64,000 nt of DNA from Intestinimonas timonensis (GCF_900626145.1 NZ_LR130817.1:772698-836697); one strand, 5' to 3'. Shown: positions 1-8,391, counted from the stretch's first letter. Made by a program: numbers and translations. Notes: generated by a model not told the origin, from the sequence alone.

Positions 1-396
1 GTCAATGACGCCCTTTCCGACGGCTACATCCCCGTGGTGTCCACTGTGGCCCAGGGGGTGGACGGTGAGACGGCCTATAATATCAACGCTGATACCGCCG
101 CTGCCAAACTGGCGGTGGCTCTGGGAGCGGAGAAGCTCATCCTCCTCACCGATGTCCGGGGCCTCCTGCGGGACCCCAAGGACGAGTCCACACTCCTGCC
201 GGTGGTGGAGCTCTCCAAGGTGCCCGGCCTCATCAAGGACGGGGTCATCCAGGGGGGTATGATCCCCAAGGTGGACTGCTGCGTGGAGGCGGTGCGCTCC
301 GGCGTGAAGAACGCCGTCATCCTGGACGGCCGCATCCCCCACTCTATCCTCATCGAGCTGCTGTCCAACGAGGGCATCGGCACCATGCTGCTGTGA
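1..396 (+). CDS. argB: Acetylglutamate kinase, C-terminal part (5' end outside window)
   Basis: The reading frame is open from the first base and ends at TGA 394-396, giving about 131 residues. It phosphorylates N-acetylglutamate in the second step of arginine synthesis, in the cytoplasm. The visible part is the C-terminal half of the amino-acid-kinase fold: an NINAD segment, the LILLTDVRGLL strand that reads the nucleotide, and GGMIPKV, a family hallmark. It ends with IGTML, the usual ArgB end. argD starts 10 bases downstream and argF follows, so this is the 3' half of an arginine operon. Identification is from sequence motifs and gene order and is very secure. Whether it carries the N-terminal helix of arginine-inhibited ArgB cannot be seen. 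Confidence 0.95.
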   Translation, partial: VNDALSDGYIPVVSTVAQGVDGETAYNINADTAAAKLAVALGAEKLILLTDVRGLLRDPKDESTLLPVVELSKVPGLIKDGVIQGGMIPKVDCCVEAVRSGVKNAVILDGRIPHSILIELLSNEGIGTMLL

Positions 397-405
397 GGTG
401 ATACC

Positions 406-1581
406 ATGGATTTTCAGACCATAAAGGCCCGGGACGACCAGTATGTGGTGCACACCTACAACCGCTTCCCGGTTGACATTGACCACGGCAAGAACGCCAC
501 CCTCTGGAGCGCCGAGGGAAAGGAGTACATTGACTTTACCTCCGGCATCGGCGTCAATTCTGTGGGCGTGGCCAACCCCAAGTGGGTGGATGCCGTAGCC
601 GTCCAGGCGGCCAAGCTGGGCCACATGTCCAACCTGTTCTACACCCAGCCCTGCGGGGCTTTGGCCGAGCGGCTGTGCCGCCGGGCGGGGATGTCGGCGG
701 CCTTTTTCGCCAACTCCGGCGCCGAGTCCAACGAGGGCCTCATCAAGCTGGCCCGGAAATACTCCTTTGACAAGTACGGGAAGGGGAGGGGGACCATCCT
801 CACTCTGACCAACTCCTTCCACGGCCGGACGGTGACCACTCTGGCCGCCACCGGACAGGACGTGTTCCACAATTATTTCTTCCCCTTCACCGACGGTTTC
901 CGCTCCGCCGAGCCCACTATGGACGGCATCGCCCAGGTGGCCGGCCACGACGTCTGTGCCGTCATGCTGGAGCTCATCCAGGGGGAGAGCGGCGTGTGGC
1001 CTCTGGAGCAGTCCTTCATCCACGACCTGGCCGTCCTCTGTGCTGAGCGGGACTGGCTGCTGCTGGTGGATGAGGTCCAGACCGGCATCGGCCGCACCGG
1101 CACCCTGTTCTGCTACCAGCAGTACGGCATCCTGCCCGACGCCGTCTCCTTTGCCAAGGGTATCGCCGGTGGCCTGCCCTTCGGTGGCTTCTTGGTGGGG
1201 GAGAAGTGCCGGAACGTGCTGGGTCTCGGTACCCATGCCACCACCTTCGGCGGCAACCCCATCTGCGCCGCCGCCGCTCTGACCACCCTGGACATCCTCA
1301 GCGAAGAGATGATGGGGGAGATCGCCGATAAGGGCAAATATCTCCGCAGCGCCATCGAGGCCATGGACCTGCCCTGCCTGGGCAAAACCAGGGGTCTGGG
1401 CCTGATGATCGGTGTGGAGGTCAAGCCCGGCCAGACCAACCGGGACGTGGCCATGAAGCTCATGGACAACGGCCTGCTGGTGCTGACGGCCGGGCCCGCC
1501 CTGCGGCTGCTGCCGCCGCTGACCATCACCAAGGACGAGATGGACAAGGGCCTTGCCATCATGAAACAGACCCTTTCTTAA
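406..1581 (+). CDS. argD: Acetylornithine aminotransferase
   Basis: A 391-residue class-III PLP aminotransferase, the normal length. It converts N-acetylglutamate semialdehyde to N-acetylornithine, and many ArgD proteins also serve lysine synthesis. Seen in the sequence are NSGAESNEGLIKLAR, which binds the PLP phosphate, the LLLVDEVQTGIGRTG block with its PLP-contacting Asp, and SFAKGIAGGLPFGG with the Schiff-base lysine. The ATG at 406 lies behind GAGGTG, 10 bases after argB, so translation is probably coupled. A related omega-aminotransferase is possible from the fold alone, but the position between argB and argF settles the role. Confidence 0.95.
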   Translation: MDFQTIKARDDQYVVHTYNRFPVDIDHGKNATLWSAEGKEYIDFTSGIGVNSVGVANPKWVDAVAVQAAKLGHMSNLFYTQPCGALAERLCRRAGMSAAFFANSGAESNEGLIKLARKYSFDKYGKGRGTILTLTNSFHGRTVTTLAATGQDVFHNYFFPFTDGFRSAEPTMDGIAQVAGHDVCAVMLELIQGESGVWPLEQSFIHDLAVLCAERDWLLLVDEVQTGIGRTGTLFCYQQYGILPDAVSFAKGIAGGLPFGGFLVGEKCRNVLGLGTHATTFGGNPICAAAALTTLDILSEEMMGEIADKGKYLRSAIEAMDLPCLGKTRGLGLMIGVEVKPGQTNRDVAMKLMDNGLLVLTAGPALRLLPPLTITKDEMDKGLAIMKQTLS

Positions 1582-1621
1582 CACAGGAAAAACGAGAGAA
1601 GTAAGGATGAGGTGATCGACG

Positions 1622-2542
1622 ATGAAAAAAGACCTGCTCAAGCTGCTGGATCTGACCCGGGAGGACATTACCAAGATCCTGGACGTGGCCGACCAGATGA
1701 AATACAACCAGAAGCACGGCCTGCCCCACGACTGCCTGAAGGGCAAGACTCTGGCCATGATTTTTGAGAAAAACTCCACCCGGACCCGCGTATCCTTCGA
1801 GGTTGGGACCTACCAGATGGGAGGGCACGCTCTCTTCCTCTCCGGCAAGGAGAGCCAGATCGGCCGGGGAGAGCCCATCGCCGACACCGCCCGGGTGCTC
1901 AGCCGCTACTGTGACGGCATCATGATCCGCACCTATGGACAGGACGAGGTGGAGGAGCTGGCCAAGTACGCCACCATCCCCGTCATCAACGGTCTTACCG
2001 ACTTCGCTCACCCCTGCCAGGTACTGGCCGACCTGATGACTGTCCGGGAGAAGATGACCCGGCTGGAGGGTCTGAAGCTGTGCTTCATCGGCGACGGCAA
2101 CAACATGGCAAACTCTCTCATCGTGGGCGGCCTGAAGTGCGGCATGGACGTGTCCGTTGCCTGCCCCGAGGGCTACGACCCCGATCCCAAGGTGCTGGCC
2201 TTTGCCAAGACCGTCACCGACGCCAAATTCACCCTCTGCCGGGACCCCAAGGAGGCCGTTGCCGGGGCCGATGTGGTCATTACCGACGTGTGGGCTTCCA
2301 TGGGCCAGGAGGAAGAGGCACAGAAGCGCCGTCTGGCCTTTGAGGGGATCTATCAGGTCAACGCTGAGCTCATGAAGCTGGCCAATCCCGGCGCCATGGT
2401 GCAGCACTGCCTGCCCGCCCACCGGGGGGAGGAGATCACCGCCGAGGTCTTTGAGGCCCACGCCGATGAGATCTTTGAGGAGGCCGAGAACCGGCTCCAC
2501 GCCCAGAAGGCCGTGATGAGCCTGCTCATGGGCAACAACTGA
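1622..2542 (+). CDS. argF: Ornithine carbamoyltransferase
   Basis: A 306-residue protein joining ornithine and carbamoyl phosphate to citrulline. The carbamoyl-phosphate loop STRTRVSFE is near residue 57, HPCQVLAD near 130 and the catalytic HCLPAHRGEE loop near 260, all intact. The start ATG follows AAGGATGAGG after a 40-base gap from argD. It is the last gene of the arginine run. Its rho-independent terminator begins about 10 bases after the stop but is now split by an insertion sequence, so its 3' end and any readthrough may differ from the ancestral state. argF and argI cannot be told apart by sequence alone. Confidence 0.95.
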   Translation: MKKDLLKLLDLTREDITKILDVADQMKYNQKHGLPHDCLKGKTLAMIFEKNSTRTRVSFEVGTYQMGGHALFLSGKESQIGRGEPIADTARVLSRYCDGIMIRTYGQDEVEELAKYATIPVINGLTDFAHPCQVLADLMTVREKMTRLEGLKLCFIGDGNNMANSLIVGGLKCGMDVSVACPEGYDPDPKVLAFAKTVTDAKFTLCRDPKEAVAGADVVITDVWASMGQEEEAQKRRLAFEGIYQVNAELMKLANPGAMVQHCLPAHRGEEITAEVFEAHADEIFEEAENRLHAQKAVMSLLMGNN

Positions 2543-2552
2543 CACAGAAAAA

Positions 2553-2566
2553 GCGCCCCGTTCCGG
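2553..2566 (+). terminator. Left arm of the split argF terminator
   Basis: The 14 bases GCGCCCCGTTCCGG are the exact reverse complement of 3883-3896. Removing the insertion sequence and one CCGG copy restores a perfect 14-bp stem with a CTCG loop and a T-run, a strong rho-independent terminator 10 bases after argF. As it stands the arms are 1.3 kb apart. Confidence 0.88.
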
Positions 2567-2627
2567 TGAACTGCCCCAGATTGTGCGGACAGTACAAAAA
2601 AGAGCCCTTAGTAGGAAAGATTAAGTT

Positions 2628-3485
2628 TTAAGCGGAGAGGCGTCGCGCCAGCGGCGCCTCTCCAGTTTTTAACTGGATGCGCTCATGGTTATAGAAGTAA
2701 ATATAGCGGTCAATCATCTCATTGGCTTCGGAAAAGGTCGCCGGTTTGTGGCGGTAAATACATTCTGTTTTGAGGATAGAGAAGAAATTTTCCGCCATGG
2801 CGTTGTCGTACGGGTTTCCTTTCCTTGACATGGATGGTGTGATTCCGTATGCTTGAGTCAGATTGAAGTATGCTGCAGAGGTGTACTGAAATCCTTGGTC
2901 GCTGTGGAGCTGCAACTCCGCAGCGACCCTCTTTTTCTCCTGTTTCATTGCCAGATGAACGGTATCCAGAACCAAATTCACTGTCTGCTGGGTTCCAGTC
3001 TTGTAGGCGATGATGCTGTTGTCATAGAGGTCCCGGATTATGGAAAGGTACAGCACACCCTGCCTGGTGTGGATGTAGGAGATGTCTGTTACCCATTTGC
3101 TGTTAGGTTTGTCCGCATGGAACTCCCTGTTCAGCAGATTCCTGTATTTGTGTGCCTGCCGCCCCATCTGCTGCCATTTCCTGCGGCGGCGGATCTCCGA
3201 GAGCAGATCATATTTCTTCATGATTCGCAGCACAGTTTTGGGATTGCAGAAGATATTCCGGCTTTTCAGCCACAGCCACATCCGCCGGTAGCCGTAGGTG
3301 CGGAAGCTGCGTTCCCGCTGCTGTGCGATGAGCCCCGCAAGAGCCGCATCCTTTTCTGGCTTGCCTAGGCGATGGACAAAAGCATAGTAGCCGCTTCTGG
3401 ACACTCCAAAGAATTTGCACATGACTGCCACTGGATACTCTGTCCTGTGACGATAGATGATATGATACTTTACCTTTGCTCTCAC
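2628..3485 (-). CDS. IS3-family transposase OrfB (DDE catalytic subunit)
   Basis: 285 residues with an N-terminal HTH_21-like region followed by an integrase-type rve core. The three catalytic acids are seen as WVTDISYI, LHSDQGFQY and the AENFFSILK block near the C-terminus, with the family end YNHERIQLKTGEAPL. Translation probably occurs as an OrfAB fusion by -1 frameshifting at the A-rich AGAAAGG near the end of orfA, as known for IS3 elements; a GTG at 3485 overlapping the orfA stop could also give OrfB alone. No internal stops are seen, so the element may be active. Confidence 0.93.
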   Translation of the reverse strand: MRAKVKYHIIYRHRTEYPVAVMCKFFGVSRSGYYAFVHRLGKPEKDAALAGLIAQQRERSFRTYGYRRMWLWLKSRNIFCNPKTVLRIMKKYDLLSEIRRRRKWQQMGRQAHKYRNLLNREFHADKPNSKWVTDISYIHTRQGVLYLSIIRDLYDNSIIAYKTGTQQTVNLVLDTVHLAMKQEKKRVAAELQLHSDQGFQYTSAAYFNLTQAYGITPSMSRKGNPYDNAMAENFFSILKTECIYRHKPATFSEANEMIDRYIYFYNHERIQLKTGEAPLARRLSA

Positions 3486-3796
3486 TTCCTTTCTGTGAAG
3501 CGCAGAAAATCCCGCAGTAGTTTATTTTCCATGCGAAGCCGTTGGATCTCACAGGCCTGCTCTGCCACAACGTCTCCTGGCGCAGCATCTTTTCTCGGCC
3601 GTCCTTTCGGTCGTGGGCGGATTCCGGCTTCCAGTTTTCGTTCTTTACGGCGCTCACGCTCAAGTAGTCTTTTTACCACCTGCTTATTCCGGAAGCCATA
3701 GTATTCTGCGACTTCCCGCTGTGTTTTCCCCTCTGCCAACATGGCCTTGATCTCTGGTAAAAGCATTTGAACGTGTGTGTAATTTCGTTTCTTCAT
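3482..3796 (-). CDS. IS3-family transposase OrfA (HTH DNA-binding)
   Basis: 104 residues. The N-terminal half has a helix-turn-helix (AEGKTQREVAEYYGFRNKQVV) and the C-terminal half a leucine-zipper-like helix (EIQRLRMENKLLRDFLRF), the standard OrfA layout. In IS3 elements OrfA binds the terminal repeats, regulates transposition and supplies the N-terminus of OrfAB. Its stop overlaps the orfB start by four bases. A hairpin with a T-run sits just upstream of the ATG (3803-3841) and may limit readthrough from outside. Confidence 0.9.
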   Translation of the reverse strand: MKKRNYTHVQMLLPEIKAMLAEGKTQREVAEYYGFRNKQVVKRLLERERRKERKLEAGIRPRPKGRPRKDAAPGDVVAEQACEIQRLRMENKLLRDFLRFTERK

Positions 3797-3802
3797 GACA
3801 AA

Positions 3803-3841
3803 ACCCCCTGATGTAGTCTATTTTCCTACATCAGGGGGGCT
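3803..3841 (-). terminator. Hairpin upstream of transposase orfA
   Basis: CCCCCTGATGTAG and CTACATCAGGGGG form a perfect 13-bp stem followed by TTTTG on the minus strand. It lies between the terminal repeat and orfA, where it could stop transcripts entering from a neighbouring gene, a protection known in other insertion sequences. Confidence 0.6.
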
Positions 3842-3882
3842 TTTGTCACTGTCCGTTTTTACTGGATCTGTTCACCGGCTCG

Positions 3883-3905
3883 CCGGAACGGGGCGCTTTT
3901 TTACT
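3883..3905 (+). terminator. Right arm and T-run of the split argF terminator
   Basis: CCGGAACGGGGCGC followed by TTTTTT completes the stem begun at 2553-2566. Alone it cannot form the ancestral hairpin with its neighbouring sequence. Confidence 0.85.
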
Positions 3906-3915
3906 CATGGATAAA

Positions 3916-3953
3916 CAAAAAGGTGCCTGCGTGAGACCACGCAGGCACCTTTT
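3916..3953 (-). terminator. Terminator after ireB
   Basis: AGGTGCCTGCGTG / CACGCAGGCACCT with an AGAC loop, flanked by A- and T-runs, so it works for minus-strand ireB and perhaps in both directions. Confidence 0.9.
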
Positions 3954-3963
3954 CATCTGTTTG

Positions 3964-4212
3964 TCAGCTCGCCAGGTATTTCTTCACCAGCTCCTGGAGC
4001 AGCTCGTCCCGGTCCAGCTTGCGGATCAGGGAACGGGCGTTGTTGTAGTTGGTGATATAGGTGGGGTCCTCGGACAGGATGTAACCGACGATCTGGTTGA
4101 TGGGGTTATACCCCTTCTCCTGGAGGGCGTTGTAGACGGCGGTCAAAATAGCCTTGATCTCTTCGTCCCGGTCCTCATTGAGGTTAAATTTGCGTGTAAA
4201 ATCGATCTCCAT
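3964..4212 (-). CDS. ireB: IreB family regulatory phosphoprotein (UPF0297)
   Basis: 82 residues starting MEIDFTRKF. The upstream codons of the open frame are rejected because GGGAGGTG stands eight bases before this ATG. The conserved core [29 protein letters not shown] is seen as [20 protein letters not shown] and following. In Enterococcus IreB is phosphorylated on N-terminal threonines by the PASTA kinase IreK and limits cephalosporin resistance. Here the N-terminus is short, with a single Thr at residue 6, so the same control is uncertain. It stands alone rather than in the common alaS-ireB-ruvX order, with its own terminator. Confidence 0.9.
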   Translation of the reverse strand: MEIDFTRKFNLNEDRDEEIKAILTAVYNALQEKGYNPINQIVGYILSEDPTYITNYNNARSLIRKLDRDELLQELVKKYLAS

Positions 4213-4371
4213 GTCGGAAACACCTCCCGTTTGGTGTAATGGATGGGGATGAGCATACAAAATATAGTATATCTTACTCATCACGGATGCTCTTATTGTA
4301 CTCGAAATGACTCCGGGTGTAAAGGGGTGGTGGCGAATTTTTATGAAGATTTAAGGGTTTGCCGCCAGCCG

Positions 4372-4439
4372 TCAGCGCAGGACGGCGCCCAGTTCCTTCT
4401 CCAGGGTCTCCAGGATGCTCTTTACGTCGGCGTCAGCCA
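4372..4439 (-). repeat. Duplicated 3' tail of pheT
   Basis: These 68 bases repeat 4602-4669 at an offset of exactly 230 bp with about four mismatches. They keep the reading frame and stop codon of the last 22 PheT codons, ending ELGAVLR where the gene has ELGAILR. There is no start codon or ribosome site of its own, so this is a copy of the gene end, not a gene. Confidence 0.85.
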
Positions 4440-4440
4440 T

Positions 4441-4601
4441 TCCCGCAAACGCAAAGCGTTTGCAGGGGCACAAGGGCCGATTTAATTTGCGCGGCGGAAC
4501 TGAATTCCGCCTTGCGCCAAGGTCCCGGCTTTCAGCCGGGACACTTGTACGCACTGACGTGCGCCCCGCTGTGCGGGGACCCGCGAAGAGACCGAGTGAC
4601 C
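4441..4601. repeat. Cluster of five short perfect palindromes between the pheT tail copies
   Basis: Stems seen: 4445-4463 (GCAAACGC/GCGTTTGC), 4493-4511 (GGCGGAA/TTCCGCC), 4522-4542 (GTCCCGGCT/AGCCGGGAC), 4550-4563 (CGCAC/GTGCG) and 4564-4578 (CCCCGC/GCGGGG). No gene, T-run or transposase is visible. It could be a non-autonomous mobile repeat or a structured RNA tail; function unknown. Confidence 0.65.
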
Positions 4602-7292
4602 TCAGCGCAGGATGGCGCCCAGCTCCTTCTCCAGAGTCTCCAGAATGCTCTTTACGTCGGCGTCAGCCTCGTCGGCGGTGAGGGAGCGGTCGTCGGCCCG
4701 GAGCACCAGATTAAAGGCCACAGACTTCTTACCCTCGGGGATGCCCTTGCCACGGTAGATGTCGAAGAGGGTGACGTCCTTCAGGAGGCCCTTGGCGCCC
4801 TTGCGGATACAGTCCTCCAGCGCGCCCACGGTGATGGCCTCGTCGCACACCACGGCAATGTCACGTGTGACGGCGGGGAACTTGGGCAGGGGGACGTACT
4901 CGGGGACAGAACGATCCATGTGCAGCAGCTGATTGAAATCCAGCTCAGCGCAGTAGAATTCGGCGTCCACGCCATAGCTCTTGGCCACCAGCGGGTGGAC
5001 CTGGCCCAGCACACCGATGCGGGAATCGCCGACGTACACATCGGCCACCCGTCCGGGGTGGTAAGAGGGGTTGGGCACAGAGGGGACCTCAAAGCGGACA
5101 TTCAGGGCCCGCAGGTCCTTCAGAATGGCCTCCACGGCGCCCTTCAGAGCGAAAAAGTCCATGTCGTCGCCATAGGCGCCCATGGAGAGCACCTTGTTCT
5201 CGATGGCCAGGCCATCCTCGCCGCCGTGCAGGTAGATACGGCCCACCTCATAGAGCTTCACGTTCTGGTTGCGGTAGTTGTAGTTGCGGGTCAGGATCTC
5301 CAGCATGGAGGGGAGGACGGTAGTGCGCATGATAGAGGTGTCCTCGCCCAGGGGGTTGAGGATCTTGAAGGACTCCCGGCGGGGGTCGTCGGCGGCCCAG
5401 CGGATCTTGTCGTAGCAGGTGGGGGAGATGAAAGAGTAGGTGATGATCTCATCGTAGCCCATGGCCCGGCACATGCCGCCCAGCTGCCGCTCCAGCTTCT
5501 CCTCCTCAGAGAAGCCGCCCAGAGTGGTCTGGCCCCGCATGAGGGTGACGGGGATGTTGTTGTAGCCGTGGAAACGGGCAACCTCCTCGGCAAGGTCCGC
5601 CATGCCGATGACGTCGCCGCGCCAGGAGGGGACGGTGACCTGGTCGCCTTCCACGCCGAAGTCCAGCTTCTTCAGGATGCGGACCATCTCGTCGGCGGCG
5701 ATGTCGGTGCCCAGCAGGCCGTTGATACGGTCGGGCTCCAGCTTGAGGACACGGGGCTGGGGCACGTAGTTGAGAATGTCGATGGTACCGGGGAGAACCT
5801 CGCCGGCGCCCAGCATCTCCACCAGCTCACAGGCTCGATCCACGGCGGGGAGGGTGTTCATGGGGTCCAGGCCCTTCTCGAACTTGGCAGAGGCCTCGGT
5901 GCGCATGCCCAGGGCCAGGGCGCCCTTGCGGATGCAGGTGCCGTCGAAGCAGGCGGATTCAAAGACCACATCGGCGGTGTCGTCCACGATCTCGCTGTTC
6001 AGACCGCCCATAATGCCGGCCAGGCCCACGGCCCGGTGCTCGTCGGCAATAACCAGATGGTTGGCGTTGAGGATGTGCTCCTTGCCGTCCAGGGTGGTGA
6101 GGTGTTCGCCCTCCTCGGCCCGGCGGACGATGATCTTGCCACCCTTTACATAGCGATAGTCAAAGGCGTGCATGGGCTGGCCGTACTCCAGCATGACATA
6201 GTTGGTGATGTCCACGATGTTGTTGATGGGGCGTACACCCATGGCGCGCAGCCGTTCCCGCATCCACTTGGGGGAGGGGGAGATCTTCACGTTGCGGACC
6301 ATGCGGGCGGTATACCGGGGCACCAGGTCGCTGGCGGGGGTCTCCACGTCCAGCAGATCTACCAGGGAGCCCTCGCCCTCGGCCTTCACCACGGGGGTGT
6401 GGAGATTCAGGGGGGAGTCATAGGTGGCGGCTACCTCGCGGGCCAGACCGATGACGGAGAGACAGTCGGGGCGGTTGGGAGTGATCTCGAACTCCACCAC
6501 GGAGTCGTCCAGGCCGATGACAGACTTGATGTCGTCGCCGGGCTTGCACTCCTCGTTGAGGATGAAGATGCCGTCGGGAATGCAGTGAGGGAACTCGGCC
6601 TGCTGTGCCCGCAGGTCGGTGAGGGTGCAGATGTGTTCCTTCTTGGTATCCAGCGCCACCAGGTCATCGGTGTGGAGGTTGGGAGAGGTGGTGGAGACAG
6701 TGCAGGTCTTGTCCCCGGTGTCCAGAGTCACATTATAGGTGGAGTAGGCGGTGGTGACCACCTCGGTGACCTTGGCGCAGACCACGCTGCCGAAGATCTT
6801 GTGGCCAGGCTGAATGTGGTTGGGAATGGAGGGCTTCTCCTTATCCAGGGGCTTGTAGTCGCCCAGAATGGCGGCGGGGTCGATGACAGCATAGGGGAAG
6901 TCCCGCTCCTCCAGGCCCAGCTCGGAGAGGCCGCACATCATGCCGTTGGAGACCTCGCCCCGGAGCTTGCCCTTTTCGATCTTCACGCCGCCGGGCAGGG
7001 TGGACTTGTGGAGGGCGGCGGGGACCAGGTCGCCCACATGGACGTTCCAGGCGCCGGTGACGATCTGGATGGGCTCGGCCTGGCCAACATCGATCTGGCA
7101 GATCCACATGTGGTCGGAATTGGGGTGGCGCTCCATGGAGAGGACACGGCCCACCACCACGTTGGAGATCTCGGCACCCAGGTCGGTGGTGATCTCCACC
7201 TTGGAGCCGGAGAGCGTCATGGCCTCGGCGAAGTCACGGTCACCGGCGTCCACGGTGACGAACTCGCGCAGCCATTTACGAGACAGATTCAT
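4602..7292 (-). CDS. pheT: Phenylalanyl-tRNA synthetase beta subunit
   Basis: 896 residues, about 100 longer than the usual ~800. With PheS it forms the (alpha-beta)2 enzyme charging tRNA-Phe. Domains in order: N-terminal EMAP-like tRNA-binding fold (about 40-170, extended relative to short homologues), B3/B4 editing region (about 250-400, with EITPNRPDCLS), B5 (about 420-490), catalytic-like region with FHGYNNIPVTL, and a C-terminal ferredoxin-like anticodon-binding domain (KFPAVTRDIAVV onward). It follows pheS by 46 bases and is the last gene of a T-box-controlled operon. The final 68 bases exist as a second copy 230 bp downstream. Confidence 0.95.
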   Translation of the reverse strand: MNLSRKWLREFVTVDAGDRDFAEAMTLSGSKVEITTDLGAEISNVVVGRVLSMERHPNSDHMWICQIDVGQAEPIQIVTGAWNVHVGDLVPAALHKSTLPGGVKIEKGKLRGEVSNGMMCGLSELGLEERDFPYAVIDPAAILGDYKPLDKEKPSIPNHIQPGHKIFGSVVCAKVTEVVTTAYSTYNVTLDTGDKTCTVSTTSPNLHTDDLVALDTKKEHICTLTDLRAQQAEFPHCIPDGIFILNEECKPGDDIKSVIGLDDSVVEFEITPNRPDCLSVIGLAREVAATYDSPLNLHTPVVKAEGEGSLVDLLDVETPASDLVPRYTARMVRNVKISPSPKWMRERLRAMGVRPINNIVDITNYVMLEYGQPMHAFDYRYVKGGKIIVRRAEEGEHLTTLDGKEHILNANHLVIADEHRAVGLAGIMGGLNSEIVDDTADVVFESACFDGTCIRKGALALGMRTEASAKFEKGLDPMNTLPAVDRACELVEMLGAGEVLPGTIDILNYVPQPRVLKLEPDRINGLLGTDIAADEMVRILKKLDFGVEGDQVTVPSWRGDVIGMADLAEEVARFHGYNNIPVTLMRGQTTLGGFSEEEKLERQLGGMCRAMGYDEIITYSFISPTCYDKIRWAADDPRRESFKILNPLGEDTSIMRTTVLPSMLEILTRNYNYRNQNVKLYEVGRIYLHGGEDGLAIENKVLSMGAYGDDMDFFALKGAVEAILKDLRALNVRFEVPSVPNPSYHPGRVADVYVGDSRIGVLGQVHPLVAKSYGVDAEFYCAELDFNQLLHMDRSVPEYVPLPKFPAVTRDIAVVCDEAITVGALEDCIRKGAKGLLKDVTLFDIYRGKGIPEGKKSVAFNLVLRADDRSLTADEADADVKSILETLEKELGAILR

Positions 7293-7338
7293 ATTCTAAA
7301 ACTCCCTTACATCAGGCTATTCATTGTGGAGCGGCAGT

Positions 7339-8364
7339 TCAGAACTGCTCCAGGAAGCGCACGTCATTTTCGAAAATGAGGCGCAGATCGGCGATCTTGA
7401 AGCGGCGCATGGCGGTGCGCTCCAGACCGATGCCAAAGGCCCAGCCGGAATAGACGTTGGTGTCGATGCCGGCCATCTCCAGCACACGGGGGTGGATCAT
7501 ACCGGCGCCCAGCAGCTCGATCCAGCCCTCGCCCTTGCAGGTGGGGCAGCCCACGCCGCCGCACTTGTGGCACTGGACGTCCATCTCGCAGGAGGGCTCG
7601 GTGAAGGGGAAGTGGTGGGGGCGGAAGCGGGTCTTGGTGCCCTTGCCATAGAGCTTCTCCACTACGGTGTTGAGGGTGCCCTTCAGGTCGGCCATGGTGA
7701 CGCCTTTATCGATGACCATGCCCTCCACCTGGTGGAACATGGGGGAGTGGGTGGCATCCACCTCGTCCTTCCGGTACACCCGGCCGGGGGCGATGATGCG
7801 GATGGGCAGCTCCATGGTGTCCATGGCACGGACCTGCATGGGGGAGGTCTGGGAGCGGAGCATCACCCGGCTGTCCTCATCAAAGTAGAAGGTATCGCTC
7901 CAGTCACGGGAGGGGTGGCCCTCCTCAGCGTTGAGGCGGTCGAAGTTGAGCTCAGCCAGCTCTACCTCGGGGCCGTCCAGCACGGTAAAGCCCATACCGA
8001 TGAAGATCTCCTTGATCTCATCCAGGGCGATATACATGGGGTGGCGGTGACCGGCCTTAAAGGGCTTGCCGGGGATGGTCACATCCAGGGACTCGGCGGC
8101 CAGACGGTCCTCCAGGGCCTTGGCCTCCAGCTCCTTGCCCCGGCGCTCCAGAGCCTCCTCCAGAGCGGCCCGGACCTCGTTGGCCAGCTGGCCCATGGCG
8201 GGGCGCTCCTCGGCGGAGAGCTTGCCCATCTGCTTCAAAACGGCGGTGAGCTCACCCTTCTTGCCCAGGTACTGGACACGGAGGGCGTCCAGGGCGGCGG
8301 AGTCGTTGGCGGCCTCAAAGGCGGCCAGGGCCGTCGCACGGATCTGTGCTAACTGTTCTTTCAT
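7339..8364 (-). CDS. pheS: Phenylalanyl-tRNA synthetase alpha subunit
   Basis: 341 residues, standard length. A coiled-coil N-terminal region (about 1-100) is followed by the class-II catalytic core: motif 2 region VYRKDEVDATHSPMFHQVEG, a Cys-rich stretch (CHKCGGVGCPTCKGEG) common in Firmicutes PheS, then GIGLERTAMRRFKI as motif 3. It forms phenylalanyl-adenylate and, with PheT, charges tRNA-Phe. It starts 27 bases after the pyrophosphatase-like gene and lies under the same Phe T-box. Confidence 0.97.
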   Translation of the reverse strand: MKEQLAQIRATALAAFEAANDSAALDALRVQYLGKKGELTAVLKQMGKLSAEERPAMGQLANEVRAALEEALERRGKELEAKALEDRLAAESLDVTIPGKPFKAGHRHPMYIALDEIKEIFIGMGFTVLDGPEVELAELNFDRLNAEEGHPSRDWSDTFYFDEDSRVMLRSQTSPMQVRAMDTMELPIRIIAPGRVYRKDEVDATHSPMFHQVEGMVIDKGVTMADLKGTLNTVVEKLYGKGTKTRFRPHHFPFTEPSCEMDVQCHKCGGVGCPTCKGEGWIELLGAGMIHPRVLEMAGIDTNVYSGWAFGIGLERTAMRRFKIADLRLIFENDVRFLEQF

Positions 8365-8391
8365 CGGTGCTTTCTTCCTTTCGGATGTTGA

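Larger units (their letters stand above)
2567..3874 (-). mobile_element. IS3-family insertion sequence, 1308 bp, complete
   Basis: The ends are imperfect inverted repeats starting TGAAC and sharing CCAG and CGGACAGT blocks within the first 27 bases. They are bounded by a direct CCGG repeat (2563-2566 and 3875-3878), a 4-bp target duplication, normal for IS3-type transposition. Inside are orfA and orfB overlapping by GTGA on the minus strand, the usual IS3 arrangement. Length, intact ORFs and an exact duplication suggest a recent insertion. The boundaries come from reconstructing the terminator hairpin it interrupts, so they are precise to a base or two. Confidence 0.9.

Noticed and set aside
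4359..7379. A 1006-residue open frame on the plus strand across pheT
   Set aside because: It is the antisense shadow of pheT: high GC leaves long frames open on both strands, and the product is a low-complexity Gly/His/Val-rich string with no domain.
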